Origin: Massilia sp. Root335 | GTDB taxonomy: Bacteria > Pseudomonadota > Gammaproteobacteria > Burkholderiales > Burkholderiaceae_D | Length of the DNA stretch: 64,000 bases | Assembly: GCF_001425685.1 (NCBI RefSeq) | Contig: NZ_LMCY01000008.1 | Location: 178,854 to 242,853, forward strand | Direction: 5' to 3' | In this document: positions 19,021-28,527 of the stretch, in pieces | Numbering within the stretch: position 1 is the first letter of the stretch | Layout of the letters: each line of letters begins with the position of its first letter | Notes under the pieces: generated by a model | Told to the model about the DNA's origin: nothing | Databases searched by the model: none | Seen by the model: the letters and a program-made list of their open reading frames with translations, nothing else | Translations under genes and position numbers: made by a program

Positions 19021-19075
19021 AAGCGTCGTTCCCGGCACGGCCGGAAACGACTCCCCGCGGGGCCGGGGACGACGG
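19021..19075. terminator. Double hairpin between convergent operons (dispersed-repeat type)
   Basis: CGTCGTTCC..GGAAACGAC and TCCCCGCGGGGCCGGGGA form adjacent GC hairpins in the spacer between the envelope operon (plus) and the flagellar cluster (minus). They resemble the small palindromes after infB. It probably acts as a bidirectional terminator. Confidence 0.5.
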
Positions 19076-19086
19076 TATCACTAAAT

Positions 19087-20124
19087 TTAACGCAGGCCGA
19101 GCAGCGCCAGCACGCGATCGCGGCTGACGCCGACGAGCGCCGACGTCAGCGCCAGCAGCGACTCGTAGTCCGTGCTGGCGGCGGCTTTGCCGAAGTCGTC
19201 GGCCGCGAGCGTCACGTCCGGCGGCGGCGTTTCGGCCGCCGCTACCTGGGAGCTGGCGGCCTGCACGGCGCTGCTGGCCGCGGCCTGCGAACGGTGCACG
19301 CGTTCCAGGGCCTGCACCACTTCGCGCAGGCTCTGGCGCAGCGCGTCGGCATTGCCGGTGTCCGCGCTCACGTTCCACTGCTGGGGTGCCAGGTTGGCCG
19401 GCATTTCGTCGGTCGTCACGCGGCCGCGGCCGCTCACGGCGATGCTGTCCTTGACGGACGACCAGTTCGATTCCGGCGTCGTGAACACGAGTTCGCCGTT
19501 CTCGTCCAGGGTCGCGTGCACGCCCATCGGGGCGAGGGCACGGTCGAGGGCGCGGGCGACCTGCGCGCTCGACTGGTCCGGCTCGATGTTGACGGACATC
19601 TGCGGCCCGCCGGCGCCGCCGACCGAGAACGAAATGGTCTGCGGCGCGCTTTTCTTGATGCCGGCGATGTCGAGGCCGCGGATGCGGAAGCGCTGCACGG
19701 CCGGCTTCGTCGAGTAATTCAGGTTGCTGTCGATGCCGCCGCCGCCATCCTTCTTGCGCGCGGCCAGCGTCTGGGTCAGCTGCCGGGCGTGCACCTCGAG
19801 CTGCAGGCGCGAACCGGCGCGGGTGCCGGCCAGCTTGGCGGTCAGTTCGCCCTTCAGCGTTTCGAGCTGGGTGGCCACGCGGTCGAGGTAGTCGAGCGCC
19901 TGCTGGGCGCGCGCCACCTGGTCCTGCAGGCCGCCGGCGATTTTCGCCGCGCCGCCGGTGCTGCGCAGGGGCGCCGCGGCCGCCGGGGCGGTCGCGGCGC
20001 TGGCCGCCGTCGCGTCGGCGGCGAGGTCGGTCGCGCGGGCCGGCAGGAGCGGAGACGATGCGGTCGTCCGGGTGCCGAGGGTGCCGGTTCCGCCGGCGGA
20101 CGTGGGTCGAAGTGTGGTATCCAT
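19087..20124 (-). CDS. Flagellar-locus protein with flagellin hook IN-like motif
   Basis: The 345-aa protein starts at the ATG at 20124, six bases after the flgL stop; the much longer open frame upstream is antisense-type read-through of flgL. It has an Ala/Pro/Thr-rich N-terminus, a helical segment at about 70-130 and a domain at about 160-250 (TISFSVGGAGGPQMSVNIEP..HATLDENGELVFTTPE). That domain fits the flagellin hook IN motif found in hook and filament proteins. Lateral flagellar clusters often carry an extra hook-associated-like gene (LafW), and this may be its counterpart. The function is unproven. Confidence 0.6.
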   Translation of the reverse strand: MDTTLRPTSAGGTGTLGTRTTASSPLLPARATDLAADATAASAATAPAAAAPLRSTGGAAKIAGGLQDQVARAQQALDYLDRVATQLETLKGELTAKLAGTRAGSRLQLEVHARQLTQTLAARKKDGGGGIDSNLNYSTKPAVQRFRIRGLDIAGIKKSAPQTISFSVGGAGGPQMSVNIEPDQSSAQVARALDRALAPMGVHATLDENGELVFTTPESNWSSVKDSIAVSGRGRVTTDEMPANLAPQQWNVSADTGNADALRQSLREVVQALERVHRSQAAASSAVQAASSQVAAAETPPPDVTLAADDFGKAAASTDYESLLALTSALVGVSRDRVLALLGLR

Positions 20125-20129
20125 GGCCG

Positions 20130-21041
20130 TCAGAGCGCCGAGAACAGGGACAGGTTGCCGATCTTGCTGTAGGCCTTGTAGCTGGCCTGGAGGGCCGTCT
20201 GGTAGCCGTTCAACTCGATCGCGGCGGAGCCGACGTCGAGTTGGCCGATGTCGAGGATCGCCGTCTGGTTCGCCAGGCTGACGTTCTCGTGGTTGGCGTC
20301 GATCGTCTTGAGGATGTTCTGCTGGCCGCCGATCACGGCGACCTTGCCGCCGATCAGGCCCATCGCCGTATCGAAGCCGTCCAGGTTGTCCTTCAGCGTG
20401 CTGCGCACGGCCGGGTCGTTGGCGTCGACGTTGCTGGCCGACAGCGTGGTGATCGTCTGGTCGAGCTGGTTCAGCAGTGTTTCCAGGCCGCTGACGTTCT
20501 GGTTGCCCACCTGGGTGATGCCGTTGCCCACGACGACCATCTGGTCGTTCGTGTTGCCGGAATAGGTGTAGCGCGAGCCGGGCGCGGCGCTGGCATCGTA
20601 GGCGATGGCCGGGGTATCCGTCACGGTGCCGGAAAAGATGTAGCGGCCTTCCTGGTCCTTCGAGTTCGCGTTGTACATCAGGCTGTCGCGCAGCGAGGTC
20701 AGCGACGTCACCATGGCGTTCAGGTCCTGCGACGTGTTGGAACCGTTCGACGCCCACACGAGCAGGTCGCGGCCCGAATTCATGTCGTTGACCATGTTTT
20801 GCAGCGAACCTTCGTTCTTCGCCATGCGTTCCTGCACCGCGGCGATGTTGCTGCGGTATTGCGCGATCGTGGATTCTTCGCGTTTCAGGCGCGACAGGCG
20901 CACGCTGTCGACGGGATCGTCCGACGGCAACTGGATGCGGTTGCCGTTGGCCATCTGCTGTGTCACATAGGTGATGCGCTCCTGGTTGATCTGGAGCGAT
21001 TGAGTCATCATCGCCTGGTATTGACTGGTGGCGATACGCAT
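20130..21041 (-). CDS. flgL: Flagellar hook-filament junction protein FlgL
   Basis: FlgL (HAP3) forms the second ring of the junction between hook and filament. The 303-aa protein has a flagellin-like N-terminal helix (MRIATSQYQAMMTQSLQINQ..MANGNRIQLPSDDPV), a variable middle and the C-terminal helical D0/D1 region ending SYKAYSKIGNLSLFSAL. Length is close to E. coli FlgL (317). It is followed by the hook IN protein and preceded by flgK with an 11-base gap. Confidence 0.95.
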   Translation of the reverse strand: MRIATSQYQAMMTQSLQINQERITYVTQQMANGNRIQLPSDDPVDSVRLSRLKREESTIAQYRSNIAAVQERMAKNEGSLQNMVNDMNSGRDLLVWASNGSNTSQDLNAMVTSLTSLRDSLMYNANSKDQEGRYIFSGTVTDTPAIAYDASAAPGSRYTYSGNTNDQMVVVGNGITQVGNQNVSGLETLLNQLDQTITTLSASNVDANDPAVRSTLKDNLDGFDTAMGLIGGKVAVIGGQQNILKTIDANHENVSLANQTAILDIGQLDVGSAAIELNGYQTALQASYKAYSKIGNLSLFSAL

Positions 21042-21052
21042 GCTTCTCTCCC

Positions 21053-22423
21053 TTAACCCATCATCTGCAAGGTGGCGTCGAACAGCGCGTTCGCGACGGA
21101 CATCACCTTCATGTTGGCCTGGTACATGTTCTGGTATTCGACGAGGTGCACGGCTTCCTCGTCCTGGTTGACGCCGCTCGTCGACTGCCAGTCCGCCTCG
21201 GACTGGTCGCGCATCGTCTGCGCGGTGGCGAGGGCGCTCTTGTTCTGCTGGCTGTCCACGGCGAGGCGGCCGACGAGCTGGGTGTCGGCGTCGCCGATCA
21301 TCACGGTGCCGATCTTGGTCAGCGTGATCGTCTGGCTCTTGATGTCGACCAGTTGTTGCAGGTTGCCGGTGTCGCCCGGCGTGCCGTCGCCCGAAAACGC
21401 GAGGTCCGACGTCTGGAAACCATCCGCCACCTTCAGCATGTTCGAGGTGTTGCCCGGGGTGTAGACGAACAGCGGCTTGCCCGGGGTGCCGTCCATCGCA
21501 AAACCGGCGCCGAGCTGGGTGTTGACCTTGTCGGCGATCTGCTGGGCCATGTCGGCCACGCCCTGCTGCAGCGGCAGCAGCGTGTCCTGTTCATAGGCCG
21601 ACAGCCCGCCCAGCTGGCCGCCGGCCCGGGTCGTGTCGAGGTCGAACGAGCTGCCGGCGAACGTCAGGCTGAACGTCTGCGCGGCGCCGCCGCTGACGGA
21701 CAGCTTGCCGGCCACGCCGCCCAGCACGAGCGACTGGCCCGACTTGAGCGAGACGTTGCGGGTGCCGTCCGGCTGGTCGCTGACTTCCAGGCCCATCTGG
21801 CTTGCCAGGCCGTCAATGGCCAGGTCGCGCGCGTCCACCAGGGCCGAGGCGTTGCTGCCGGTGGCGTTGGCGTTGGCGATCTGGGCGTTCAGCGACGCGA
21901 TCGATGCGATCGTGCTGTTGGCCGAATCGACCAGCGCGCTGCGCTGCTGGCGCACGGATTGCAACTGGGCGTTGTAGACGTTGTTCAGGCTGTTGAAGCG
22001 TTGGGACAGCAGGCCGGCCGCCGTCACCACCTGCTGGCGCAGCGGGGTCGACGTCGGATCGACGCCGGCCACCGAGTTCAGCGCCGCGAAGAAGGCGTCG
22101 ACGCCGCTCGACAGGCTGGCGGTGTCGTCGCCCATCACCTGTTCCAGCTGGGTCAGATACGGCTGGGTCTGCGAGTGCGCGCCCAGGTCGGACGCGCTGC
22201 GCCACATCTGCTGGGTCTTGTAGCTGTCGGAGAACCGCATCAGTTCGGTCACGCGCACGCCGTTGCCGGCCTGGGCCGAACCGGCCGCGGGCGCGACGGC
22301 GGTCAGCAGCGCCGATTGGCGGGTGTAGCCCTTGGTCTGCAGGTTGGCGATGTTCTGGCTGCTGGCCGACAGGGCCAGTTGCGAAGCGACCGCTCCGGAC
22401 AGGGCGTTGTTCAGGATGCTCAT
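21053..22423 (-). CDS. flgK: Flagellar hook-associated protein FlgK
   Basis: FlgK (HAP1) is the first hook-filament junction protein. The 456-aa sequence starts with the conserved SILNNALSGAVASQLALSAS and NIANLQTKGYTRQ rod-type motif. It ends with the coiled-coil D0 segment (NLVEYQNMYQANMKVMSVAN in similar form). It is about 90 residues shorter than the 547-aa E. coli protein, with the loss in the variable central domains, as seen in other lateral-type FlgK proteins. A 45-base gap precedes it after flgJ. Confidence 0.95.
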   Translation of the reverse strand: MSILNNALSGAVASQLALSASSQNIANLQTKGYTRQSALLTAVAPAAGSAQAGNGVRVTELMRFSDSYKTQQMWRSASDLGAHSQTQPYLTQLEQVMGDDTASLSSGVDAFFAALNSVAGVDPTSTPLRQQVVTAAGLLSQRFNSLNNVYNAQLQSVRQQRSALVDSANSTIASIASLNAQIANANATGSNASALVDARDLAIDGLASQMGLEVSDQPDGTRNVSLKSGQSLVLGGVAGKLSVSGGAAQTFSLTFAGSSFDLDTTRAGGQLGGLSAYEQDTLLPLQQGVADMAQQIADKVNTQLGAGFAMDGTPGKPLFVYTPGNTSNMLKVADGFQTSDLAFSGDGTPGDTGNLQQLVDIKSQTITLTKIGTVMIGDADTQLVGRLAVDSQQNKSALATAQTMRDQSEADWQSTSGVNQDEEAVHLVEYQNMYQANMKVMSVANALFDATLQMMG

Positions 22424-22468
22424 CGTGCGAGTCTCTCGTGTGCGTGATCAGTATTAACAGGCGACCAT

Positions 22469-22807
22469 TCAAGACGATTTATTAAGCGGTGCCGGCAATA
22501 TCTGCCGCAAAATCGCGTCGGCGACGCCGAAAGCCCGCTGGTGCGCCATATTTCCCGCCAACATGTTGTCCACCATGTCCGTCATGTCCTGGTTGACCTT
22601 GTCCTTGGTCGGGCTGTCGTCCGGCGCGATGGCGCGCGTGCTTTCGCGCATCTGGTGCAGCATGTGCGAGATAAAAAAGCTTTCGAATTCGACGGCGGCC
22701 TTGGTTGCCTTGGCGACATAGGCTTTATCTGCGGCGGGAGCGACCTTGTCCTGGTCCGCGGCCTGGTCCGGCTTGCCCGGCTCGATGGCATTGACGTTGT
22801 TCAGCAT
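22469..22807 (-). CDS. flgJ: Rod-binding FlgJ, N-terminal domain only
   Basis: The 112-aa protein corresponds only to the rod-capping domain of FlgJ: KATKAAVEFESFFISHMLHQ followed by MTDMVDNMLAGNMAHQRAFG and ADAILRQILP. The peptidoglycan hydrolase half of classical FlgJ (about 313 aa in E. coli) is absent, but a separate glucosaminidase gene lies at 29663-30385 in the same cluster. The start overlaps the flgI stop by one base. Confidence 0.9.
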   Translation of the reverse strand: MLNNVNAIEPGKPDQAADQDKVAPAADKAYVAKATKAAVEFESFFISHMLHQMRESTRAIAPDDSPTKDKVNQDMTDMVDNMLAGNMAHQRAFGVADAILRQILPAPLNKSS

Positions 22808-23976
22808 CAGATCACCACCAGTTCGCCTTCGATTGCGCCGGCCTGGTCGAGCGCCTGCAGGATGGCCATGATGTCGTCCGGCGAGGCGCCGAGGCTGTTG
22901 ACCGTGTCGATGATCGTCTGCAGGCGGGCGCCGGCGGGCCAGTGGAACATCTGGCCCGAGCCCTGGTCGACGGAGACCTTCGATTGCGGCGTCACCTGCG
23001 TCTGGCCCTTCGAGAACGGTCCGGGCTGGCTGACGGCCGAGCTTTCCGAGATCACGACCTTGAGCGAGCCGTGGGTGATGGCGGCCGATTTCACGCGCAG
23101 GCCGTCGGAAATCACGACGGTGCCGGTGCGCGAATTGAACACGACGCGGGGCACTTCCTCGCCCGCTTCGACCGCCATATTCTCCAGCTTGGCGACGAAG
23201 GCGACGCGCTCGGTGGGATTCGAGGGCGCCACGACCTCGACGCTGGTGCCGTCGGCCGTGGTGGCGACCTGGCCGAAGCGGCGGTTGATCGCATTCACCA
23301 CGTTGGTCGCGGTGTCGAAATTCGGATGACGCAGGCGCAGCAGCACGGCCGGGCGCGTGGCGAAGTCGGTCGGGATCTCGCGCTCGATCTGGGCGCCGTT
23401 CGGGATGCGGCCGCCGGTCGGCGTGTTCACCGTCACCGACGAGCCGCTCTTGCCGGACGCGTTCAGGCCGCCGACGACGAGGTTGCCCTGGGCCAGCGCA
23501 TAGACTTCGTTGTCGGCCGCGCGCAACTGGGTCAGCAGCAGCGTACCGCCGCGCAGGCTTTTCGCATCGCCCAGCGACGAGACGGTCACGTCGATCTGCT
23601 GGCCGCGGCGGTAGCCGGGCGGGAACACGGCCGACACCATGACGGCGGCCACGTTCTTGTTCTTCGCTTCCTCGCCGTCCGGCAGCTTGACGCCGAACTG
23701 CTTGAGCATATTGACGACAGACTGGCTCGAGTACTTCACCTGCGTCGAGTCGCCGCTGCCGTTCAGGCCGACGACGAGGCCGTAGCCGACCAGCGGGTTC
23801 TCGCGCACGCCTTCGACGCTGACGAGGTTGCGCAGCGGCTGGGTGCGGGCGAGGATGGCCGCGTCGGGGCCGGCGGGGGCCACGCTCGCGGACTTCGGCA
23901 CGGCGGCCGCGGCCTGGGCCAGCACGGGCAGCGCCAGCAGCGCGGCCAGGGAAACGGAACGGAAGAGTCGGATCAT
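22807..23976 (-). CDS. flgI: Flagellar P-ring protein FlgI
   Basis: FlgI builds the periplasmic P ring around the rod. The 389-aa protein has a signal peptide (ending VLAQAAA) and the conserved [41 protein letters not shown] and [22 protein letters not shown] segments. An Ala/Pro-rich stretch of about 25 residues sits after the signal sequence. Length is slightly above E. coli FlgI (365). Confidence 0.97.
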   Translation of the reverse strand: MIRLFRSVSLAALLALPVLAQAAAAVPKSASVAPAGPDAAILARTQPLRNLVSVEGVRENPLVGYGLVVGLNGSGDSTQVKYSSQSVVNMLKQFGVKLPDGEEAKNKNVAAVMVSAVFPPGYRRGQQIDVTVSSLGDAKSLRGGTLLLTQLRAADNEVYALAQGNLVVGGLNASGKSGSSVTVNTPTGGRIPNGAQIEREIPTDFATRPAVLLRLRHPNFDTATNVVNAINRRFGQVATTADGTSVEVVAPSNPTERVAFVAKLENMAVEAGEEVPRVVFNSRTGTVVISDGLRVKSAAITHGSLKVVISESSAVSQPGPFSKGQTQVTPQSKVSVDQGSGQMFHWPAGARLQTIIDTVNSLGASPDDIMAILQALDQAGAIEGELVVI

Positions 23977-23983
23977 TGCGTCC

Positions 23984-24652
23984 TCAGAACGGCATGAAGG
24001 GACCGGTGAAGAACCGGGTCAGCCAGCCGGGAGTGTTGGCGTCGGCCAGCGAACCCTGGCCGGAATAGGCGATGCGGGCATTGGCCACGCGCAGCGAGGA
24101 CACCTGGTTCTCGTTGTCGATGTCGGCGGCGCGCAGATAGCCCTTGATGCGCAGGTATTCCTCGCCCTGGTTCAACTGCAGGCGTTTTTCACCGGCCACG
24201 CGCAGCAGGCCGTTCGGCAGCACTTCCTGCACGAGCACGGTGATCGCGCCGGACAATGCGTTCTGCTGGGTGCTCGTGGCGTCGCCCGTGAAGCTGCGGT
24301 CGCCTGCGATGTTGATGCCGGTGCGGCCGAAGGTCTTGCCGAGGGCGCCGATCGGGGTGACGGACGCGGACGAGCCCTTGCTGAAGCTGGTCCCGGCCTT
24401 CTTGCTGGCCTGGGTCGTTTCCTGCAGCAGGATGGTGACGACGTCGCCCACGCGGAACGCGCGCGCGTCCGAGGTCAGCGAGACGGTGTCGGCGGTGAAC
24501 ACGCCGCCCGCGACGCCGCCGTGCGCCGGCTGCGTTTTCGGCAGGGCGAGGGTGTCGTCCGCGGGGGCGGGGGTGTTCAGGGGCACGTGCGAGGCGCACC
24601 CGGTCAGCACGAGGCTGGCCGCCATCCCGGCGGCGAGGGCGAAGCGTTTCAT
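23984..24652 (-). CDS. flgH: Flagellar L-ring lipoprotein FlgH
   Basis: FlgH forms the outer-membrane L ring. The 222-aa protein carries a lipoprotein signal with lipobox LTGC (Cys at about residue 19). The conserved core contains [36 protein letters not shown] and [15 protein letters not shown]. The gene lies between flgG and flgI in standard order. Confidence 0.97.
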   Translation of the reverse strand: MKRFALAAGMAASLVLTGCASHVPLNTPAPADDTLALPKTQPAHGGVAGGVFTADTVSLTSDARAFRVGDVVTILLQETTQASKKAGTSFSKGSSASVTPIGALGKTFGRTGINIAGDRSFTGDATSTQQNALSGAITVLVQEVLPNGLLRVAGEKRLQLNQGEEYLRIKGYLRAADIDNENQVSSLRVANARIAYSGQGSLADANTPGWLTRFFTGPFMPF

Positions 24653-24654
24653 GG

Positions 24655-25440
24655 TCAGCGGGAAGCCTGGGACAGGTATTGCAGCATGTTGTCGGCAGCC
24701 GACAACACCTTGGTGTTCATTTCATAAGTGCGCTGGGCGGCGATCATGTCGACCATCTCTTCGACGACCTGCACGTTCGAGCCTTCGAGCGCACCCTGCT
24801 TGATCTTGCCGAAGGCACCGTCGCCGGCCTTGCCTTCGTTCGGGGTGCCGCTGGCGGCCGTTTCCTGGAACAGGTTCTCGCCCATGGCCTGCAGGCCGGC
24901 CGGGTTGACGAAGGTCGTCAAGGTCAGCTGGCCCAGTTCCGTCGGGGTGATGGTGCCCGGGACGGTCGCGCTGACCATGCCGTTCTCGCCGATGGTGATC
25001 CCGGTCGCGTTGTTCGGGATGGTGATCTGCGGCACCAGGGGCAGGCCCTGGGCATTGACCAGCACGCCGTTCGAATCGACCTGCAGCTGGCCGGCGCGGG
25101 TGTAGGCCGGCTGGCCGTCCGGACGGCGCACCTGCAGGAAGCCGTTGCCCGTGATCGCGACGTCGAGGGACTGGCCGGTGGTCTGGATGCTGCCGTTGGT
25201 GAATACCTTCTGCGTGCCGACGATGTTCACGCCATTGCCCAGCTGGACGCCGTTGCTGACGGTGTTGTCGGCCGTCTGGGCGCCCGGCTGCTTGTCGACC
25301 TGGTAGAACAGGTCTTCGAACACGACGCGGTCGCGCTTGAAGCCGACCGTGTTCACGTTGGCCAGGTTGTTGGCGATGGCCTGCAGTTTTGCATCCTGGG
25401 CCTGCACACCGGTCTTGCTGATCCACATTGCTGGATTCAT
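24655..25440 (-). CDS. flgG: Distal rod protein FlgG
   Basis: FlgG forms the distal rod. The 261-aa protein matches the usual length (260). It has the rod N-terminal motif LQAIANNLANVNTVGFKRDR, the LDVAITGNGFLQVRRPDG strand region, and the C-terminal LEGSNVQVVEEMVDMIAAQR and TKVLSAADNMLQYLSQ helix. Confidence 0.98.
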   Translation of the reverse strand: MNPAMWISKTGVQAQDAKLQAIANNLANVNTVGFKRDRVVFEDLFYQVDKQPGAQTADNTVSNGVQLGNGVNIVGTQKVFTNGSIQTTGQSLDVAITGNGFLQVRRPDGQPAYTRAGQLQVDSNGVLVNAQGLPLVPQITIPNNATGITIGENGMVSATVPGTITPTELGQLTLTTFVNPAGLQAMGENLFQETAASGTPNEGKAGDGAFGKIKQGALEGSNVQVVEEMVDMIAAQRTYEMNTKVLSAADNMLQYLSQASR

Positions 25441-25474
25441 GGTTTCTCTCTCCTGATTCGGTTAGGGACGTGGG

Positions 25475-26200
25475 TCAGCCGGCGATCAGCTTGTTGCCCG
25501 TTTCGTTCATGCTGTCGCTGGCCTTGAACAGGCGCATCTGCACCTCGAAGCTGCGGTTCAGGCTCATGGTGGCGACCATTTCCTCGACGGCCGAGACATT
25601 GCTGCCTTCGAGCGCGCGCGGGCGGACTTTCACGTCCGGATCCGTCGGCAGGTTGCCGCCGTCGCGCGAGACGATGAGGCCGGCCTCGTTCTTCGTCAGT
25701 TCGGCGCCCGTGGCGTTCACGAGCTTCAGCTTGTCGACGACCTGCATCTGCGTGGCGCCTTCCGTCAGCACGGAAATCGTGCCGTCCGTGCCGATCTCGA
25801 CCGCGGTGTGCTGCGGCAGGACGATCGGGCCGCCTTCGCCCAGCAGCGGATGGCCGTGCACCGACAGCGCGCCATCGGAACCGATTTCGATTTCGCCGGA
25901 ACGGGTATAGGCTTCGCTGTCGCCGTACTGCACGGCGAGGTAGCCCTGGCCGCCGATCGCGACGTCGAGCGGGCGGCCCGTCTCGTGGACGGCGCCGGCA
26001 CGGGTCGAGATCATGTCGGCCTGCATCGACGACATGTGGCGGTCGTCGTAGCCGAACCCGCCCAGCTGCTGCTGGGTCGCCACTTCCATACTGGAGCGAA
26101 AACCCGTGGTGTCGAGGTTGGCCAGGTTGTTGGCGTGGATCTGCTGCGAGCGCATCAGGCGCTCGGCGCCGGAGACGGCGGTGAAGATGAGTTTATCCAT
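25475..26200 (-). CDS. flgF: Proximal rod protein FlgF
   Basis: FlgF is a proximal rod subunit. The 241-aa sequence has the rod motif QIHANNLANLDTTGFRSS, the GRPLDVAIGGQGYLAVQ region, and the C-terminal LEGSNVSAVEEMVATMSLNR. The order flgE-flgF-flgG is standard. A 34-base gap precedes flgG. Confidence 0.97.
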   Translation of the reverse strand: MDKLIFTAVSGAERLMRSQQIHANNLANLDTTGFRSSMEVATQQQLGGFGYDDRHMSSMQADMISTRAGAVHETGRPLDVAIGGQGYLAVQYGDSEAYTRSGEIEIGSDGALSVHGHPLLGEGGPIVLPQHTAVEIGTDGTISVLTEGATQMQVVDKLKLVNATGAELTKNEAGLIVSRDGGNLPTDPDVKVRPRALEGSNVSAVEEMVATMSLNRSFEVQMRLFKASDSMNETGNKLIAG

Positions 26201-26212
26201 GGGGCGTCAAGC

Positions 26213-27403
26213 TTACAGGGCTTGCATCAGGGCCTGCATCATCTGGCTTTCGGTGGTCAGCACCTTCGAGTTCGCCTGGTAATTGCGCTGCGACGTCATC
26301 AGGCCGACCAGTTCCGACGTGATGTCGACGTTCGAGCCTTCCAGCGCGCCGGTCGACAGTTTGCCGGCCAGGCCCACGCCCGGCGCATCGGTCAGGGCGG
26401 CGCCGGAATCGGCGTTGGCGACCCAACTGGTCTCGCTGATCGGCGACAGCGCGCCTTCGTTGGCGAAGGTGGCGAGGGCGATGGTGCCGACGACCTGCGA
26501 CTGGTCGTTGCTGTACTTGGCCACGAGCGAACCGTCGGGCGACATCGTCAGGCCCACGAACGCGCCCGACGCATAGCCGTCGCTGCGGTTGGTGGTGGTG
26601 GTGGCTTCGCCGGCGAACGAGGTCGTGCCGGTGTAGTCGATCTTGACGCTGGAGGCTGCGGCGCCGGTGCCGGTGAACTTTACCAGTCCCGACGTGGTGC
26701 CGGTCAGCTGGCCGTCGGCGCCGAACGACAGGCTCGCAACGGGATTGGCCGCCGTGTCCGGCGCCGCGCCATCGACACCATAATAAACGTCGACCGTGCC
26801 GGTGCCGGTCTTGACGAAGTATTGCGACACCGTGTGCTGCGTGCCCAGCGAGTCGTACGCGAGCGACTGCTTGACCATGTTGTAGCTGGACGAATCGGTG
26901 GCGTCGAAGGTGGCCGTCGCCGGCACGGTCCAGTCGGCCGACAGGTTGCCGACGTAGGAAACGCCGGTCGTCGCGACGGCCGGGATCTGGCCGGTCGGCA
27001 CCTGTACGTCGCCCATCGCGCCCAGCGCGCCGTTCTTGGACGGGCCGTAGCCCTGCACCTTGTTGCCGTTGCTGTCGATCAGGACGCCCTTGGCGTCGGT
27101 CGAGAAGATGCCGACGCGCGAATACTGCGAGGTGCCCTGGTTGTTGACGCTGACGAAGAAGCCGCGGCCGTCGATGGCGGCATCGAGGGCGCGGCCGGTC
27201 GTCTGGGTGCTGCCGTTCTGGCTGATGTTCTGCGTGACCGAACCGATTTCCACGCCGTTGGGCTGGGTGCCCGCCATGACGGACGCAAAGTTGGCGCGCC
27301 CGGCCTTGAAGCCGTAGGTGGCCGCGTTGGCGATGTTGTTCGAGACGGTGTTCAGTTGTTCGTTGATGGCCTGGATGCCGGACAGTGCGATGTCGAAGCT
27401 CAT
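26213..27403 (-). CDS. flgE: Flagellar hook protein FlgE
   Basis: FlgE polymerises into the hook. The 396-aa protein is close to E. coli FlgE (402). The N-terminus has FDIALSGIQAINEQLNTVSN and NIANAATYGFKAGRANF, and the C-terminus LEGSNVDITSELVGLMTSQR and TESQMMQALMQAL. The middle is Thr/Ser/Gly-rich. Conserved hook-type signature regions leave little doubt. Confidence 0.97.
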   Translation of the reverse strand: MSFDIALSGIQAINEQLNTVSNNIANAATYGFKAGRANFASVMAGTQPNGVEIGSVTQNISQNGSTQTTGRALDAAIDGRGFFVSVNNQGTSQYSRVGIFSTDAKGVLIDSNGNKVQGYGPSKNGALGAMGDVQVPTGQIPAVATTGVSYVGNLSADWTVPATATFDATDSSSYNMVKQSLAYDSLGTQHTVSQYFVKTGTGTVDVYYGVDGAAPDTAANPVASLSFGADGQLTGTTSGLVKFTGTGAAASSVKIDYTGTTSFAGEATTTTNRSDGYASGAFVGLTMSPDGSLVAKYSNDQSQVVGTIALATFANEGALSPISETSWVANADSGAALTDAPGVGLAGKLSTGALEGSNVDITSELVGLMTSQRNYQANSKVLTTESQMMQALMQAL

Positions 27404-27444
27404 GTCGATTCCTTAAATGCGTTGCGGTAGAGTGTGGGCGGCGT

Positions 27445-28110
27445 TCAGGAGCCCGTCTTGCCGTTGAAACCCGTGACGGACGAGGGATCGACCTCGCCGA
27501 TGTTCGCCACCTGGAGCACGACGTGGGTGCCGTTGACGCGCACGCTGTTCAGGCGCGCCGCCACTTCGACCGTGGGCGAGCTGCCGTCCGATGGCTTGGC
27601 CTGGATCGTGTATGAACCGGGCGCCAGGCCAAGGGCGTCCGGATCGATGGAAAACGACTGGGCGCCCGAACCGGCGCCCAGGTTGATCGTGTGCTGCTGG
27701 CCGTCGGTGCCGGTCAGGATCAGGTTGGTGCCCGCGCTCAGGCCGTTCAGCTGCACGGTGCCGTTCACCTTGTTGCCGTCGACCTTGATGGTGCTCGTCG
27801 CCACCGTCACGTCGGAACCGACCTGGCCGCCCATCGCAAGCGTTTGCAGGCTTTGCAGGACGGTTGCGCTGGCGGTCGTCGTCGACGACAGGTTCTGCAG
27901 CGCCTCCGTCTGCGACAGCTGCGCCAGCTGGTTGACGTACTGGGTCGGATCCTGCGGCGACAGCGGGTCCTGGTTCTGGATCTGCGCCACCAGCAGCTTG
28001 GTGAACATGTCCTTGTTGGCGTCGGTGGGCGCCTGGGTCGACACCTTGTCGGCCGCCGTGTTCGCCGTTGTGCCGAACTGGCTGTTGGTGGTGGAGGTGG
28101 TGGTCACCAT
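27445..28110 (-). CDS. flgD: Hook-capping scaffold protein FlgD
   Basis: FlgD caps the growing hook. The 221-aa sequence has the conserved N-terminal region DMFTKLLVAQIQNQDPLSPQ and TQYVNQLAQLSQTEALQNL. It is followed by the FlgD Tudor-like and FnIII-like domain (PGSYTIQAKPSDG) and ends FNGKTGS. It lies between flgC and flgE. Confidence 0.96.
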   Translation of the reverse strand: MVTTTSTTNSQFGTTANTAADKVSTQAPTDANKDMFTKLLVAQIQNQDPLSPQDPTQYVNQLAQLSQTEALQNLSSTTTASATVLQSLQTLAMGGQVGSDVTVATSTIKVDGNKVNGTVQLNGLSAGTNLILTGTDGQQHTINLGAGSGAQSFSIDPDALGLAPGSYTIQAKPSDGSSPTVEVAARLNSVRVNGTHVVLQVANIGEVDPSSVTGFNGKTGS

Positions 28111-28112
28111 GA

Positions 28113-28517
28113 TCAGGAATCTCCCAGCTTGAGCAGCGACTGCTGCATGGATTTGATACGTCCCAGGACTTCGACGTTGGTTTCGAAGGCGCGGCTGGCG
28201 GACATCATGTCGGCCATCTCGGACACTTCGTTGACGTTCGTGTAATAGACCATGCCGTCGGCGTCGGCCTTCGGATTGTCCGGCTCGTGCACGCGGCGCA
28301 GCGGCTCGGCGCTCTCGACCACGTCGAGCACCTGCACGCCCGCGCTGCCTTCGTTGCCCATGACGGACGCGAAGACCGGCTTGCGGGCGCGGTACGCTTC
28401 CGCTTCGGAACCGGCCGCGACGTCGGCGTTGGCCAGGTTGCTGGCGATCGTGTTCAGGCGCACCGACTGCGCCGACATCGCCGAACCGGCGATCTGGGAA
28501 ATGTCCTTGAAGCCCAT
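28113..28517 (-). CDS. flgC: Proximal rod protein FlgC
   Basis: FlgC is a proximal rod protein. I place the start at ATG 28517 (MGFKDISQIAGSAMSAQ), giving the family's standard 134 aa; an earlier frame start at 28559 would add 14 residues overlapping flgB. Motifs are RLNTIASNLANADVAAG near the N-terminus and VNEVSEMADMMSASRAFETN near the C-terminus. Confidence 0.96.
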   Translation of the reverse strand: MGFKDISQIAGSAMSAQSVRLNTIASNLANADVAAGSEAEAYRARKPVFASVMGNEGSAGVQVLDVVESAEPLRRVHEPDNPKADADGMVYYTNVNEVSEMADMMSASRAFETNVEVLGRIKSMQQSLLKLGDS

Positions 28518-28527
28518 TGTTGACCTG

